Source of the DNA: Enoplosus armatus | Taxonomy: Eukaryota; Chordata; Actinopteri; Centrarchiformes; Enoplosidae | DNA length: 64,000 nucleotides | Reading direction: 5' to 3' | Assembly (NCBI RefSeq): GCF_043641665.1 | Contig: NC_092194.1 | Span: 1,116,001-1,180,000, forward strand | Shown: in pieces, positions 45,245 to 58,261 of the stretch | Position numbering within the stretch: position 1 is the stretch's first letter | Layout: each line of letters starts with the position of its first letter | Program-made: the position numbers and the translations under genes | The notes under the pieces: model-generated | The model's input: only the letters and a program-made list of their open reading frames with translations | Databases searched by the model: none | What the model was told of the DNA's origin: nothing

Positions 45245-45720
45245 GTTGGATGGTGAGTTCCACCCCAGGTCCGGGTTAGCGTGGACTGGAGAGGGGGTTA
45301 TAATTTAGGTGGGGGGGGCTCAGGGTGGGAGTGGCAGGGGCAAGGTCCCGGTTAGGAGAGAAAGAAACACAACAGAACCAACTTTCCTTTCTGCCGATTT
45401 AGGATGCAGCAGGAGGTATTTTTAAGGGTTGTCAAAAGTGCTGGATTCTATTGTATACCATTTGAAAACTATTTTTTTTTCTAGCAGTGATCACATTTTG
45501 CTGTATCACCACTGTCTTAGCGGTTTGTCCCCTTTTTTCCCCCCCGTCTGCCCTCTCTTGCTCTGCCCAAGTGTTGTACATCGTGACTGCCCAATGAGGT
45601 GCACCTGGCCCGGGCCTGGAAGAAGCACTTAAAGGTTGTAAACCGGCATCAGAGGGAGAAAGAGGCTCCTGGCGTGGCCTGGTTGGCTTGCTGCCTCTCA
45701 GCCTGGGATTTCTCTGTAGC
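45245..45720. other. Unassigned sequence beside the Penelope relic
   Basis: G-rich on the plus strand at 45,290-45,360; no recognisable coding. It may include more of the Penelope element, too diverged to read. Confidence 0.35.
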
Positions 45721-45722
45721 TT

Positions 45723-45766
45723 TTCAGAATCAGAATCAGAAATACTTTATTGATCTCCTGGGGGAT
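45723..45766 (-). mobile_element. Rex1-type LINE 3' tail, minus strand
   Basis: TCAGAATCAGAATCAGAAAT then ACTTTATTGATC is the reverse complement of the GATCAATAAAGTATTTCTGA tail at 23.3 and 28.9 kb. It is followed by a small ATTATACA repeat. It is a very short 5'-truncated insertion. Confidence 0.65.
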
Positions 45767-45769
45767 TAT

Positions 45770-47680
45770 ACAATTATACAATTATACAATTTTGTAGCTG
45801 TGTTCCTTTTGGTTGTGTGTGTCTTTATGTAATATATCCCATTTGGTTGTTTTAAAGGTGTCTGGCTATGGTTGATTGGGTCAGTGGTGGACATTTGGAT
45901 ATTCCCAAAGAGTTCTTAATGCCCAACCCAACTTTTTATCCCACGTAGTATAGCGAAGTATGATTTGTCATTCCATCATGAACACATTTATTCTCTTTTC
46001 ATTAAATTGTCCTAACCCTTTCTGTCCTCCACACCAATACCCAGTCTGCTCACCGACAGAGATCAGCCAGGCTACCAGCTCTTTCATTCCGCTGCTTTTT
46101 ATGTCAGAGCTTTGTGCTCAAAGACATGTGTGTCACACGATGCATCGATTGATGTCACCAGCTACAAACAGTCCCCCTGTGCCTCTCCGTCAAGGTGGAT
46201 GAGACGGCATCAGGAACACACTGAAAATGATGCGGAGTTGGCTTCTTTTATTTCAAAACTGTTATGTTACATGTCATTTTCTTTATTTTTGATATTGTCA
46301 AAAGATCCAAACCAACAATGAACGTTAACTATAAGTACTCTACTAACAAGTAGACAACCCTTGTGTATGTATCACAGCCTGATATGTCTTCTTCCTCTGC
46401 GCCATTGAGCTCCATTGTTGTCCTATTAAAAACACATCAGCCACACTGTTGCACTGGATGACATGTTCCTTCATCACCATGAACACACACACACACTGTC
46501 GTACATTTTGGCTCAATCCCACATACACGGTCCTGCTGCACCAAATACTCACTAGAGGACCAAATGTGGATTCATCCACCGCTGAAAATAGTCCCCAACA
46601 AATGCACTATTTCCTCCTGTTTGATTAAAAACTACAGGGAGCAGCTGTTTGAGGAAATTAGTGAGCCTTTTTAAAAGTGAAACGATATATTTGTGAAGTC
46701 TTTTTTCTTTTCTTTTTTTAAAGATTTATGTCATCAGTAGGAACCAATGGGCTTGAAGCTGAGGACCACAGACAGGAAGTCAGAAAGCACTGAGAGACGG
46801 GACATTTGTGTAACGTTTTTAGTCTTGGCTTGATAAAAACGTATTGATAAAAAGAATAGTGCAGAATTTTTCTTTTCTTTTTTCTTTTCCATGTTGTTAT
46901 TTTTGCTAAAAAGTGATTTCACAAAGTGACATAGGCGTAGTAAGTTAGTGTGAAAGCACTTCCGTGTTGAAATTCCTGTTACTTTACAGCATAATTCTGA
47001 TACTTTTTAGTAAATATATTACGGAAGACGCTACCTGTCAGTCAATCACGGCCGTCAGGTTAATAAGATACTGTATATTAGGTGCCCTCCAGCAGCCGAG
47101 ATGCCAAGCTTTTAAGCACGGGAGAATTAGACGTTAGTATTTACCTGTTTGAAAATATGAAAATACAGTCTAGGTCAGAAGTGCGCTCCCTGGGGTGCAC
47201 ACTCAAACTCCCTCACCGCGTACTGGTGACTTCTTCTACTCAACTGGCATTAGCTACTGATGCCCTGGTATGGCGCAGAGACCTCTCAGCTGCTGAACGG
47301 CGGTGGTTTCCATCCACCTGTGTTTCCTTAAACGAATACATCTTACCGTCATTCACTGCTTTTTATCTGGTCATTAAGTGTCTCTCGCTGTATTCACGGC
47401 TTCATTCATTCATTCATTCATTAACTGCTCATCGCTGCATTCATTTTATTTAATCGTGGCTACATTTATTCATTCATTTTCACGTTTAGGAGTTATTAGT
47501 TGTGTGTGTGCAATTTAGTAGTTTAATGAACCTTTCATTTATAAAGAACTTGATTAGCTGTTAGGTAGTTTGTGTGTGTGTCAAGAAGTCAAGAACTTAA
47601 CCAACCAGAACTGACCAAACTTAATTTGTCACTGGCAATATCCAGTTGAAGGGTTCCTTCAATAAAATGTGTGTCTGCGA
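45770..47680. other. Intergenic stretch, nothing recognised
   Basis: An (ATTC)n array lies at about 47,401-47,422. ORFs up to 123 codons (47,082-47,453) have no domain and run into the array. Confidence 0.45.
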
Positions 47681-47681
47681 G

Positions 47682-47805
47682 TAAGTAGTCTTTTAAAAAA
47701 ACTGAACCAGGTCTGAATCAAACAACCAATCAGGGTTAGTTTGCACGTAACCTGACCAATCACGTCGACTCTGTACAAACAAAGGGCCTCTACAGAGGGT
47801 TCCAC
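47682..47805 (+). repeat. Dispersed repeat, inverted partner of 60.0-60.16 kb
   Basis: AGTCTTTTAAAAAAACTGAA, CAACCAATCAGGGTTAG and CCAATCACGTCGACTCTGTA match the reverse complement of 60,035-60,158. It is a non-coding dispersed repeat of unknown class. Confidence 0.55.
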
Positions 47806-47809
47806 TTCA

Positions 47810-50800
47810 TCTTTTGTACCAGTTCATGCGTTCACGCTACATCACTTCGGCGCCCCTTTTGAGGCGTATTAATTATTGTTACATAATTTTGGCGCAGCCT
47901 TTTTATTTAGTAATATTAATGTTACACATAAAATGAAGTCATTTCTGTATTTGATGAGAGACTTTGCTCCGTTAACAGTCTTTCCCCCTGGAGAGCAGGA
48001 ACCAAACTTCTCAGGTTGAACATCAAACTATCACGCAACCGTTAGCACAATTAGCTGCCTTGGGGCGGGGGGGGGGGGGGGGGGGTTATTCAACGTCGTA
48101 AATAAACACAATAATCTTTTGTGTACTACATTTCAAATGAATCTTGTCAGCACCAAGATTATCTGAGGGAACACGGAGAGAAAGCACACAGAGGAAGTGT
48201 GAAGCCCGCAGAGATCAAACAATGCCAGAACGGCAGCGAGAAAGTCATCTGAAGGTAGACTCGCTCCCCTGCTCTCTGTGTCTATTTAATTTCTGATTAT
48301 CGCACAGATATGTGGTGCGATCATTACAGAGCGACGCCAAATGCCTATCGCCCTGTTTGCTCAGGGCTCCTCTCCTTGGCAAGGCAATGGCTGATGAATA
48401 TTTAAAGCTCTTGCCAACAGAAATAGATTGTCAGGGTCATATGAGGTGTCTGCACAAAGTGCCCCCCCATCGATGGCCACACTCAAGGACGCTCAAAAGC
48501 TAAAATGAAAAAAAAAAAAAACTGGCTGGTGGCTGACATGCTTTTTCCACAGTAATGCAGTTCTAACAACATGATCAACAAGGACGTCCATTTGACCAGC
48601 AAAAAAAAAAAAAAAGAATTCAGAATAGTTTATTGTACGTTATTAATGGAGGAGAGCCGAGATGATGTCGGAGAAATGGATTATGGGTACGGGGGGCGGG
48701 GGGGAGGGGGTAGGGATGGAGGGTAGAGGGGAGAAATGAGGGTCGTGAACGGATGGATGGAGGAGTACTTTGGCGGGTGTATTGGCTGGTGGCGGGAAGA
48801 CAGGAGGGAACCAAAAGTCATCTCATGACACTTTACAAATAGAGCAGGTCCGGGCCAACTCTTTATGATGTTATTTACAGAGACCCGACAGTTCCCACCG
48901 TGAGCAAGCACTATGGCGACAGTGGCAGGGAAAAACTTCCTTTTTATAGGAGGCAGAAATCTCGAGCAGAACCAGGCATCTAGGTGGGGGGGGGTCATCT
49001 GCTTTGACCGGCTGATATATATCTCAACATCTACTGCATGACAGATATCCGTGGTGCCCAGGCAATGTGTCCTAACTGACTTTTGATTTTGTCTGATTGT
49101 CACTGCTGCTCAAGTTAAGTACCCCAAAAAACGATGTCATAAATGACAAAACAAGGACTATGTGGGTACATGCGCTTCGTCGCATGCCCGATCAAAGACC
49201 ACTACCATCGACAAAAATCGCGATCTCCCGATCCACCAGGTAGTGAGCACACCCGGAGGCTGAGCATACAAGCTGTCGAACAAACCGTGGGAGGAGCGAC
49301 CGCATCGCCTCGTCAAAAGAGGGTCTTTATGGCTGCTTTTCAAAGCGACTTGAGCAGCAGCAGCAGCAGCAGCCTTCTCGGTGCTGCTCACTCTCCTCGT
49401 CTGAGGACGAATCAGGTTAGCAGTGGATTAGGCCGAGGCACCTTGTTTGTGTAATGTACTTTTATTATCCTCGGAAAGCCTTCGCCAGCGCCAGGAAGCA
49501 TTTGTGCAAAATTGTCAATCTCTCTCTCTCCCCCTCCTGTCAGACTTTCTCCCCTGGAGATTTGGTTGAGTCTGCAGGATGATAGTCACTTCAAGTGTGT
49601 GTCTTGGCTTTTGAGAGCTGATACGGGTAGAAATGAATGTTGCGACAGGGAGAGACTTTGATCTACTCATAATCCCCGGCTGCAAGGCCCCGGCTCCGGC
49701 AAGTGACAAATTGTCAACCCCTAATCACGTCATCAAGGGCAGCGATTGGATGGGGGTGGGGGCGGGGTGGGGGGGCTCTTTTTCACCTTGAGCTGGTTGT
49801 CTGCCGGATACAGACAACACATATATTTGTGTTTTTCAGAGCCTCCCAGAACCGAAAAAGACAAAGCGACGAATCCACAACAGGACCTTGAGGGCTGCTT
49901 TCGCCCCCGCCGTTTCATTTGAGAAGCAGCATTTTAATCATCTCTCTCCGTTTTGGGGGCAATGAGTTGAGGCCATTTCAATTCACATAACGCCAAAGCG
50001 GAGAATCGGTGTTTGCCAACGCAACCATGAAGTTACTTTCCTTTTTTTTAAAACCCCGGCCCAGCATCATCGGGTCATTTACGCAGAGATGTTTGCTTTA
50101 GTCAGTAATGGCTGTGAAATCATCTGCCACATGGTCTGGGTCCTGAACTGGCCGGATGAATCTAATCCTCTTTATTTCTCCCTGTTACTTTCAAGCCATT
50201 CACTCTGACTACGGTGCCTATGGCTGTCCCATTTGTATTTTGCATTTCCCAGAATGCACTTGTCAGCGCGTTTTATCGTATGATGATATTTTCTCTGATT
50301 CTCTGGAGATGAGGCTCGACCGTCTTGTGGGTGGCACTCTTTTATGTCGGCTGTGTTGGCTGCTCATGCTACTGTACCCGACGACGAAAACAGCCAATTT
50401 GGACGAATAACAATTCCGTTAATAAAGTGAGCGTTCTCCAGTGTTGCAAGTCCTCGGGCAACAGTGCTCGAGCGAACTACTTTTGATGTATTTACACGAT
50501 GTCAATAAATCACCTCAGCTGCTGCTTTTTAAAATGCATACATTTATGCGCACCAGATGTTTTTCCTCGGGACGTGGAGCTACTGAATCATCATACGAAT
50601 CAGTCCACAAATGAATATTAATACTTAACCAGAGCGTCTATTTGCGCCCGGGTATGAATAGTCAGACAGCAGCCACTCGTCCGGCGTGAGCGGAGAGGAG
50701 TATGTACATCCATATCCATAGGTCCATATTCCTAGAAAAGCCTATAGGGCTATAAAAAGCATCCTACCAGTAGGCCCAACTTCCTGGAGGGAGACTTTAA

Positions 50801-51630
50801 CAATAAAGGGATAGAACAATGGAATGCCCTTCTGCCTTTTCATTTGACGGACCAGCACACACACCAGTCAAGTGAATTGACTTTAGGTTGGATGACTCCT
50901 CTATTACACCAATAATCAACGGAAAGGAAATGTCTGTGACTACTACCTTTTACTCCTTCTAGAATTGCTTCCCATACGGGATTAGGAAGCACCGAAATGA
51001 GCTCTGACCCTGCCGGGAACACTGGCTGCACGTGGAGCGGATCCTCCTGGCAGGACGGGGGGGGGGGGTCATAAGACAGCTTGACGGCTCCTCGGCATCA
51101 GAGTGGTGGTTGACGTTTGCGTCGAGGAGGGAATGTTGAGACATTTTCGATGTTCATAGGGTGGAGAGGTCAGCCATGTCCCTGGTCTGGAGTATGGGAT
51201 CATATTACATGAGCCATGTCAGCTCAAATTTATACATTAAGTTTTTTACCACCAATGGGGTATAAATGTAAAGTTTCACACTCGAGAAAAAAGGTTTAAA
51301 TATAGTATGTTAACTGAGAGCTACCATGACTGAGCTGCACTAATCAATAGTTATATATTAACCATAGGTCAAATGGCAATAGATGGGCAATGGGTATGTA
51401 AAACAACAATAGCTTGCTAACAAGTTAGCCACATGTCAAATTCATTTTTAGCCTGTTATGGACCCCTGCCCCCAAGTGGCCAGAAAACAAAACTCTTTAA
51501 CGCTTTAATGTCGCTAATGGCATACACTGTTAGCATTAAAGGATATAATGCATATTTTTGTAGTTTGGGCCATCGCTTCTGTTGGTAATAACAAGATTAT
51601 TAGATTAATAACAAGATTACCAACATAACA
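47810..51630. other. Intergenic stretch with simple repeats
   Basis: Poly-G 48,067-48,085 (19), A runs at 48,508 and 48,602, and an (AGC)n array at about 49,352-49,373 are seen. The blocks 48,120-48,500 and 49,900-50,460 are non-repetitive and could be conserved non-coding sequence. ORFs up to 140 codons have no domain. Confidence 0.4.
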
Positions 51631-51632
51631 TG

Positions 51633-51830
51633 CCGGGGCGGCATGGTGGCGCACGGGAGGTAGAGCTGATTAGAGCGGGTCGGGGGGTTCAATCCCCGGC
51701 TATACCCCCTGTCATGTCGAAGTGTCCTTGAGCAAGACACTGAACCCGAAGTTGTGTGAATGTGAATGGGTGAATGAGGCTTAGCTGTAAAAGCGCTTTT
51801 GTGAACCGCAAAGGTTGAAAAGCGCAAAAA
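51633..51830 (+). mobile_element. tRNA-derived SINE, copy 3 (with head)
   Basis: The head CGGGGCGGCATGGTGGCGCA, then GAGGTAGAGCTGATTAGAGC, carries a B box GGTTCAATCCC at 51,686-51,696. The body GTGTCCTTGAGCAAGACACT, GAATGGGTGAATGAGGC and AAAGCGCTTTTGTGAACC matches the other copies. Part of the A-box region and of the mid-body is deleted. The family is a tRNA-derived SINE transcribed by RNA polymerase III. Confidence 0.75.
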
Positions 51831-51834
51831 GTTG

Positions 51835-54800
51835 AAAAGTCAGATGGAATCCCAATCAGTACGGTGATGAGGCAGGTTTTAAAAAGAGCCCCCGGGTTGG
51901 TCAAACTTGTTTGGAAGAGCAAACAAAGGTGAACTGTGAAGTCATTACTCAAACAATCTGTCGTAAATTTTCATTGCAGTTTACAGGCCCTACCCCCCAG
52001 TACTTTGGGGGGAACAGCGTGATCATAGATGATAGAAATCAGACGTTCAAAACTGCGAGTTGTAAAACAAAACGATCCTTTTAAACTCTAGTGCCAGTGG
52101 ACCATGCTAGTTCACAAATGAAGTCATCGATGTTGCACTGTATTTAACGTGGTCCTGACATGCTGATTCTGAAGTTGCCTCCAAACTCCAAAAAAAACCC
52201 GTCTGAAACTAGCCCAACTCGAGGCAACAAAAATTACGGATGTTTTCAATCAAGCTATGGCGATGCTGTCAAGTGGAGGGAGGATGCGTTGGCTGGTGGC
52301 GGTTTCCCCCCGGGGACTGAGGATGCTGGCTGCTGGACAAGGGGACGGGCTCCCCGGAGAGAGAGCGCACGGGAAACGAAATGCGGATCGACCCAAATCT
52401 ATTTAACGTCTAGTGCACTTCGACAAAGTGAGACGTCAAAGCAGTGAGGCGCCTCTTAACGGTCGTCCGCCTCAGGACACAGTGTTCGGAGTGGCACCCG
52501 TCACAGGCCATGACACACAGAGAGACACTTTTGCTGGTCTCAAGGGTTTGAGCGTGTGGGATGGGTGTTTTTAAAAGAGCGGGGCTCGCTGAATGAGCAG
52601 GTGGGCGTGGGTGGCAAGAGTGTGAAGCGATCGAGCGTTGATCCGTTTGCCCTTCGCGAGCTCGCCGCTCTCTGGTCAAGTAGAGTTGACTGTGTCCTTT
52701 TGTTTTCGACCTGAACTCTATTATCATGGGAGCGGTGTTACTTGGGGTGGTAACAGTGACTTGGAAGAGCGAAACCGTGACAGCGAGAAAGAATTCCGAC
52801 GCAAATGACAACACTGATAAAGGGAGTCCAAATCACCTACAGATTTCTAGGCTAAAACGCGATTGCATGGTGTTTTTATTCACGTGTGATTTTAATGCCG
52901 TGACGCTTTGGTCATAGAAGCTTCATTGGGCAACACTGAAAACATCACACTCTGTGATTTCTTTAAATTGACATAATTATGAAAAAAAAAGTGTAGATCG
53001 GTCTATACGGACCTATATGGAGATAGGTCTGACAGGTTCGCCAAAAATCTGAGGTGAAAAGGTGAAAAGCCTGCTGTTGTTAACCCAAATTTAGTGCAAA
53101 TTTTTTCCAGAAAAAATGATTTTCCAGGAAAAAAAAAAGAGCAAATGAATGCGTGTTTCCATCTACTACTGTTAGGAAAATATTAGGAATAGGCCACGTA
53201 GAGATTAACAGTCGGTAGCGCTAATTCTCCTGCCGGTTGCTATTAAAACCATTGCAGAAGAAGACGCCACAACAAGATGGCGTCGTTTAAGAGCTCCAGT
53301 CAAACCTCAAGCAACAGAAAATGGAAAATACGGGATTGCCTTCAGTACCGGGCAGTGTGGATTAATGTCCCATCTTGTACTGTGGTGCCGACACTTAACC
53401 GTGACCACCCTGACCAAAGTGTTTTGCTGTAAGACCTATGACCAAAAACCAAAATGTTTCATGTGACTGTTTTCTAATCCACTGCCTCTATGGTCAAGTT
53501 TTGTCTATGCTATGTCGAGGCAGCTGAAAGTAAGTAAGTAGTTAAGGGGTGGGAAAATATGGCGGTCATGGTTCAAAGAAACAATCAATGATGGAGCAAT
53601 CATTGCACATGCTGACTTCTTCGCTGCGTGTTGTCATTATTCGCAGCTCGCGTTTTTGTTTTGATGCACAGACACAGGCAGTTTCTCAGAAAACCTTCGG
53701 AGACTGAACCGGAGTCTGCAGAGGAAGGTTTTTAATGCATTTTCAACGGTCATTTCATGAATTGCAACTTAGCTGTGGTATTGCTGCACGAACCGCTAAC
53801 GCACGATATGAAATGAAGTGATTTTTTTTTTTTTTTTACTGAATCTTGAGGGCCCTGTCTCAAAGGTGGGCCAGAGTTGAGCTTTTGTTTTGAAGGTCCT
53901 GGACACAACTAGCTGCAAAGTGATAAGATTCCTCTAACAACCACACGGTTTTCTGGCTTTCGGTCATTTTACTTGAAGGGTTTCTGTATTTGGGAGCATG
54001 GGGATTCGTTCTTAAGCCTGGGGACACATATATACGTGGTAGGAGGGATTCCTTACACTGTAAGGACGGTTCCCTCGTCTGGAAGTCGGTGGGGTTTTTT
54101 TTTTGAATGGGTTTTTGGTTAGATGCCTGGAATAAGGTCTGCGGTTACACACAAGCTGAAGAGGTTTCAACGTTTTGTTCTACGACATAAAATACGTCAG
54201 CAGATACCCCCCACTCGTGAACTTTGAAGCTTTTACGTGTCTCAACGAGCGGCTAAATGAGACTTACATCTTCATGCCGAACATGGAAAGTCATCTACTC
54301 ACTAGTTCGCCTTTACAGCCTCGTTGTCTTTATACTCTGTCTCTCTATCTGATTGGCGTTTGTCAGGCACCGGGGGTAATGTGTCCATGCATATGCACGA
54401 GGTGAGATGGACACAATAACTAAACTAATCTCTTTTTAAGTCTCTTCTTTTGTTTTATTTGAAATGTTCGCAGGCAATCGCTGGCGGATGAACTTTTGGT
54501 TTCCTTTCAGTGCAGCTGTAACGGCTCGGTGGATTAGGAGCTTTTGTGCGTTTGAGCCTCTCTTCATTATGCAACAGGACGCGAGTATCGGAACGAGAGA
54601 CAGCCGGGGACACTGGCAGGCCCGGCTGCTTGCTGCTCGTCTTCTGGCTGAGCCCCCCCCCCCCCTTCTCCATATCAGTGTATTTCCACAGCCCCATTGG
54701 TATGCGCTTGGCTCTCGGCAGCGACTGGGCAGGATCATAATGGCGCCCCCCCCACCACCACCACCACCACCACATGCTGCCAAGCTCTGCTCAGCAGTAG

Positions 54801-56970
54801 ACAATGAATGTTTTACAGCTAGGGAGCTAGGGAACATTTTGCTTTAAGAAACCTTGAGAATCTTTTGTTTTGAGCTCCGAGGTCAAATTCTATATTCTGA
54901 CATCAAAATCAGTTGCAAGGAAGAAGCACACAAAATAATATGAATAAATAGGCCGGGCGGGTGGGGGGGGGGGGGGGGGGGGGGCTGCTGCGCCTGAAGT
55001 TCACGGCCTGTAATTACGCTATTCCTTTCTGTAGAGGAATGGCCTGAATTCCTCTCAGAATTGTTGATGCTGTGAGTTGTCACCACAAAGTTAATTTCCC
55101 CGGGGAGCGCGCCACATAAATTGCCGTGCCACCGAGCAGAGGTACTGGCTGTTGGTCGTCGGAGATGTGTTTGGCAGCGGAGAGACCTCCACTGATCTTT
55201 CTGCTACTCGCAGCGGCGCAGTCACTTTCCGCTCATTATTTTGCAATCGGGATCGGAGCGCTTTTGGCTCCGTCTTTCGCGTATTGCCTTGTGGTCTCCC
55301 AGCAATTTGTTTGTTATTATGTTCATATTGTTTAAGAGGCCAGCTAAATTCTGTGGTAATCGCAGGCTGACTGGAGACCAGGGTGTGTGTGTGGGGGGGG
55401 GGGGGCGCGCTTTGGAGAGTTGCACCTGCAGACCCGCAGTGCTGCTACATGAGCTAATTGCTGTCAAGTTCATACTACCCCCCCCCCCCCACTTCCCTCA
55501 TCCCTCACGGACTGTAGGTTGGAGGAAGGTTTTTAACCACATGCTACTGCTAGATCGTGAACATCACTAACTGTAAGTGGAGACGTTAAAGCACCGCCAT
55601 CCTTTTCAGGCTCATTCAAATTTGATCACCGTTGGTTAGAAAGGCGAGATTCATAGGCAGTGGAGCACGGAAACACAGAGAGAGAAGAGATTTGAAAGTT
55701 GGGGGGCATAGCTAAGCTCATCTGGGAGTCTGCTCCAGGCAGATGTGGGGGGGGGTCATAGGTATTAGACGAACAGAAATATCTTGGAGGTCGATTTGCT
55801 GGCGGCGCGATGATCTGAGAACTGGAGTGACGTGATCACACTGTTGTCCCTGTTTTTGTTAGGACTCAGCAGCGTCTTGATTGCCGTGGGGGTTGTGCAA
55901 GGGCTTTGTTTTCCGATACACCGGGGAGAAGAGCGTCGCAGTAGTCCCGGCCTTACTCGAAAGAAACGCGTGGATGCGCTTTTCAAAGTCTTGGTTGTGC
56001 AGACGTCCTTTAATCCTGGTTATGTTTTTTTGAGATGGTAGTTCAATCTCCGCCTTCAGTAGTATCTCCGCCCGACGGCGGCATGTGTTCGGCTTTCCCC
56101 GGTGGCCCCTGATTGGTTGACACTGCACCTGAACACAACTGGAGAAACGTTGCCAGATCGGGGCGATTTTCCGCCCATTTGGGTGGCTGGAGGATGGTTT
56201 TATGTCAGCAGAAATGAGCTTGGGTGGGTTGACAAAAATGTGTTTTGTCATAGTGAGGAATTTCAATATTGATATTGCTTTGTGGCTAATAATTACGTTT
56301 TTGAACCAACCTGGCAACACTGCTCGGTATCAGGCTACCACATCACCAGATCAGTTGAAACATCCTCCAAATATGATAATATGTTACTGTGGCTCCAAAG
56401 CCTTCTGTGTTAACTCAGTGGTCTAATAGATCATTTATTTTAATGATGAAGGTCTCAATCAATCTTATATATGACCAGATTCATCACATTTCCCTTTTCT
56501 TAGCCTCTGCTGCTCTCTGAAGGCTCACAGGGTTCCATGGAATCTCCCATTGTCTGTCCAATGTCTTTATTTCTTTGCCAGTTTCCCTTTGATACTTCCA
56601 ATGGCCTCGTGCCTTCTTGTATCTAATCCGAATTGATATTCTCAAGATGGCAGCGCTTCCACTGACCGTAACGTGGTGCTACTGTAATTTACAACAGCTT
56701 TAAACCGGGAGATCGAATGGGGGGAAAATAAATAAATAAATAAAGTTTCCCTATGGAGCTAACAAGGACTGACATTTAATCGTATTAACAGTAAACATGT
56801 TGTTGCTAAAAACTGGCAGCGTGGAGACGCAGAGGACTCCAATTACCATCCATCACAGAAGCTCTAATGTCACGTAACACCAGTATGTGTGTGTGTGTGC
56901 CACATGTATTAAACAAGCTGAATGGGCGCTACTGCCTGTCTCAGCAATATATCACTTATATTCAGCCTGA
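51835..56970. other. Intergenic stretch with simple repeats
   Basis: No gene is recognised. (ACC)n at about 54,753-54,773, poly-G 54,963-54,984 (22), poly-G near 55,395 and poly-C 55,478-55,490 are seen. The longer ORFs (127-153 codons) are driven by these arrays or lack domains. The stretch 53,080-53,340 (CCATTGCAGAAGAAGACGCC) resembles a dispersed teleost repeat, but no ends are clear. Confidence 0.4.
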
Positions 56971-56984
56971 AAGTGACAAAACGA

Positions 56985-57458
56985 TACAAAACATGGCGTC
57001 GGAAGACAGAAGAGACGGGCCTAACTGCGACAGTGCCCAGTTTTATTGTCCTTCCTGCAGCCCCTCAGGTCACTCTCTGTCCGAAACAAGCTCTTTAAGG
57101 CCCGCCTCCCTAAAAGCCCACTCTCTTCTGATTGGCCCGGCCAAGTTCCGGAAGTCTTTGGAAGACTTTCCAAAGGCAAACAGTAAACCTAACGCTACTA
57201 CGCAACGCTGACATAAACATAAACATCTGGTCTGTGCCTGGAGCAGAGATACCATATAAGGACATCCGTGCCTCTCTGACATCAGATAGACACGGTGGTT
57301 GAAAAAACTGAGCCGGAGCGTTCAGAGCAGTCTGAAGCCTGAAGCTTTTGGCTCACAGGGATTACTTTTACATACGTTCACCTCATTATTTGGCAACTTT
57401 GGTAACATTATATATATGACAGAAAATAAGGAAAATCATAATAGGTCCTCTTTAAGGT
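56985..57458. repeat. Candidate TTAA-type dispersed element
   Basis: The right end ATCATAATAGGTCCTCTTTA then AG resembles the AGGTCC-TTAA ends of the MITEs at 19.1 and 60.4 kb. The interior (CATGGCGTCGGAAGACAGAA, AGGCCCGCCTCCCTAAAAGC) is non-coding. The left end is not located, so the call is tentative. Confidence 0.35.
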
Positions 57459-57459
57459 C

Positions 57460-58255
57460 TTCTCACTATCTTTTCCCCCAGAGCGATCAATCACACAGCA
57501 ATTGGTCTGATCTTCTCAAACGGACACACTTTTATTCACAAAAAAAACAAAAACACAGAGAAGTAGTTGAATATTCCGCAGATATGAAAGAACCAGTTTA
57601 AAAAGTCACAGCAGGCGAATCATTCCAGGCTCTGAATTTGACTTTCCTCGCCGCAGTGCCTACGTGCCGGCCCAGTGTTCCTTAATAATGCAAAATAGCA
57701 AATTGGATTTTTCTTGACTTTCACATAATTAAAGGAAAGGGAAAGGCGACCCATATGGTGCCATTCATAATTGATGGCCTCTTGATAGAAGCGGGCCCCT
57801 CGTGTGCGTTACTGTAATGTGCGGTGCGGACTGAATCAGTCAAGCGGGTCTTATTTGGGTTTATCCCCCTCCAGTGTTGTATTTTTGGAACGGGCTACTC
57901 TCATTATTTTATTGGATCAGACGTGGCACCAGCGGAATGTTTCCACAACTGCCGTCTTAATTCGCCGACGCCGATTCGCTGCAGCCGCTGGATTCACTTT
58001 TCACGCAGGTGATGTGTCTTGTAACCTTTTTTGAACATGACCAGGGCGACGTGCCATTAAGCCTGAAGGTTAACCACAGCATCTGCGTGACAGATTCCTG
58101 ACTGAGTTCGCGTGACACCACGGCATGTGTGCCCTGGTGGGGCCGACGACCGCTTTGTGCTTTTGGCTGCACAATAATTCACCAATCACGCCGGAGCACC
58201 CATCCATCGAAGAGCTTCTATGCATCTACAGCTACACAAATTAACAGCTTTTCAT
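57460..58255. other. Intergenic stretch, nothing recognised
   Basis: The block at 57,600-57,800 (CCTTAATAATGCAAAATAGC, CATAATTGATGGCC) is non-repetitive and AT-balanced and may be regulatory. No gene is seen. Confidence 0.4.
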
Positions 58256-58261
58256 TTCTTT

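Noticed and set aside
49143..49454. Ser-rich 103-codon ORF
   Set aside because: The Ser run is the (AGC)n microsatellite; no other support.
51686..51696. Possible tRNA gene from the B box GGTTCAATCCC
   Set aside because: The head lacks a foldable cloverleaf and is followed by the SINE body; it is a tRNA-derived SINE.
54436..54837. Overlapping ORFs of 127-133 codons with Gly or Pro runs
   Set aside because: They are created by the poly-C and (ACC)n arrays at 54.65-54.77 kb.
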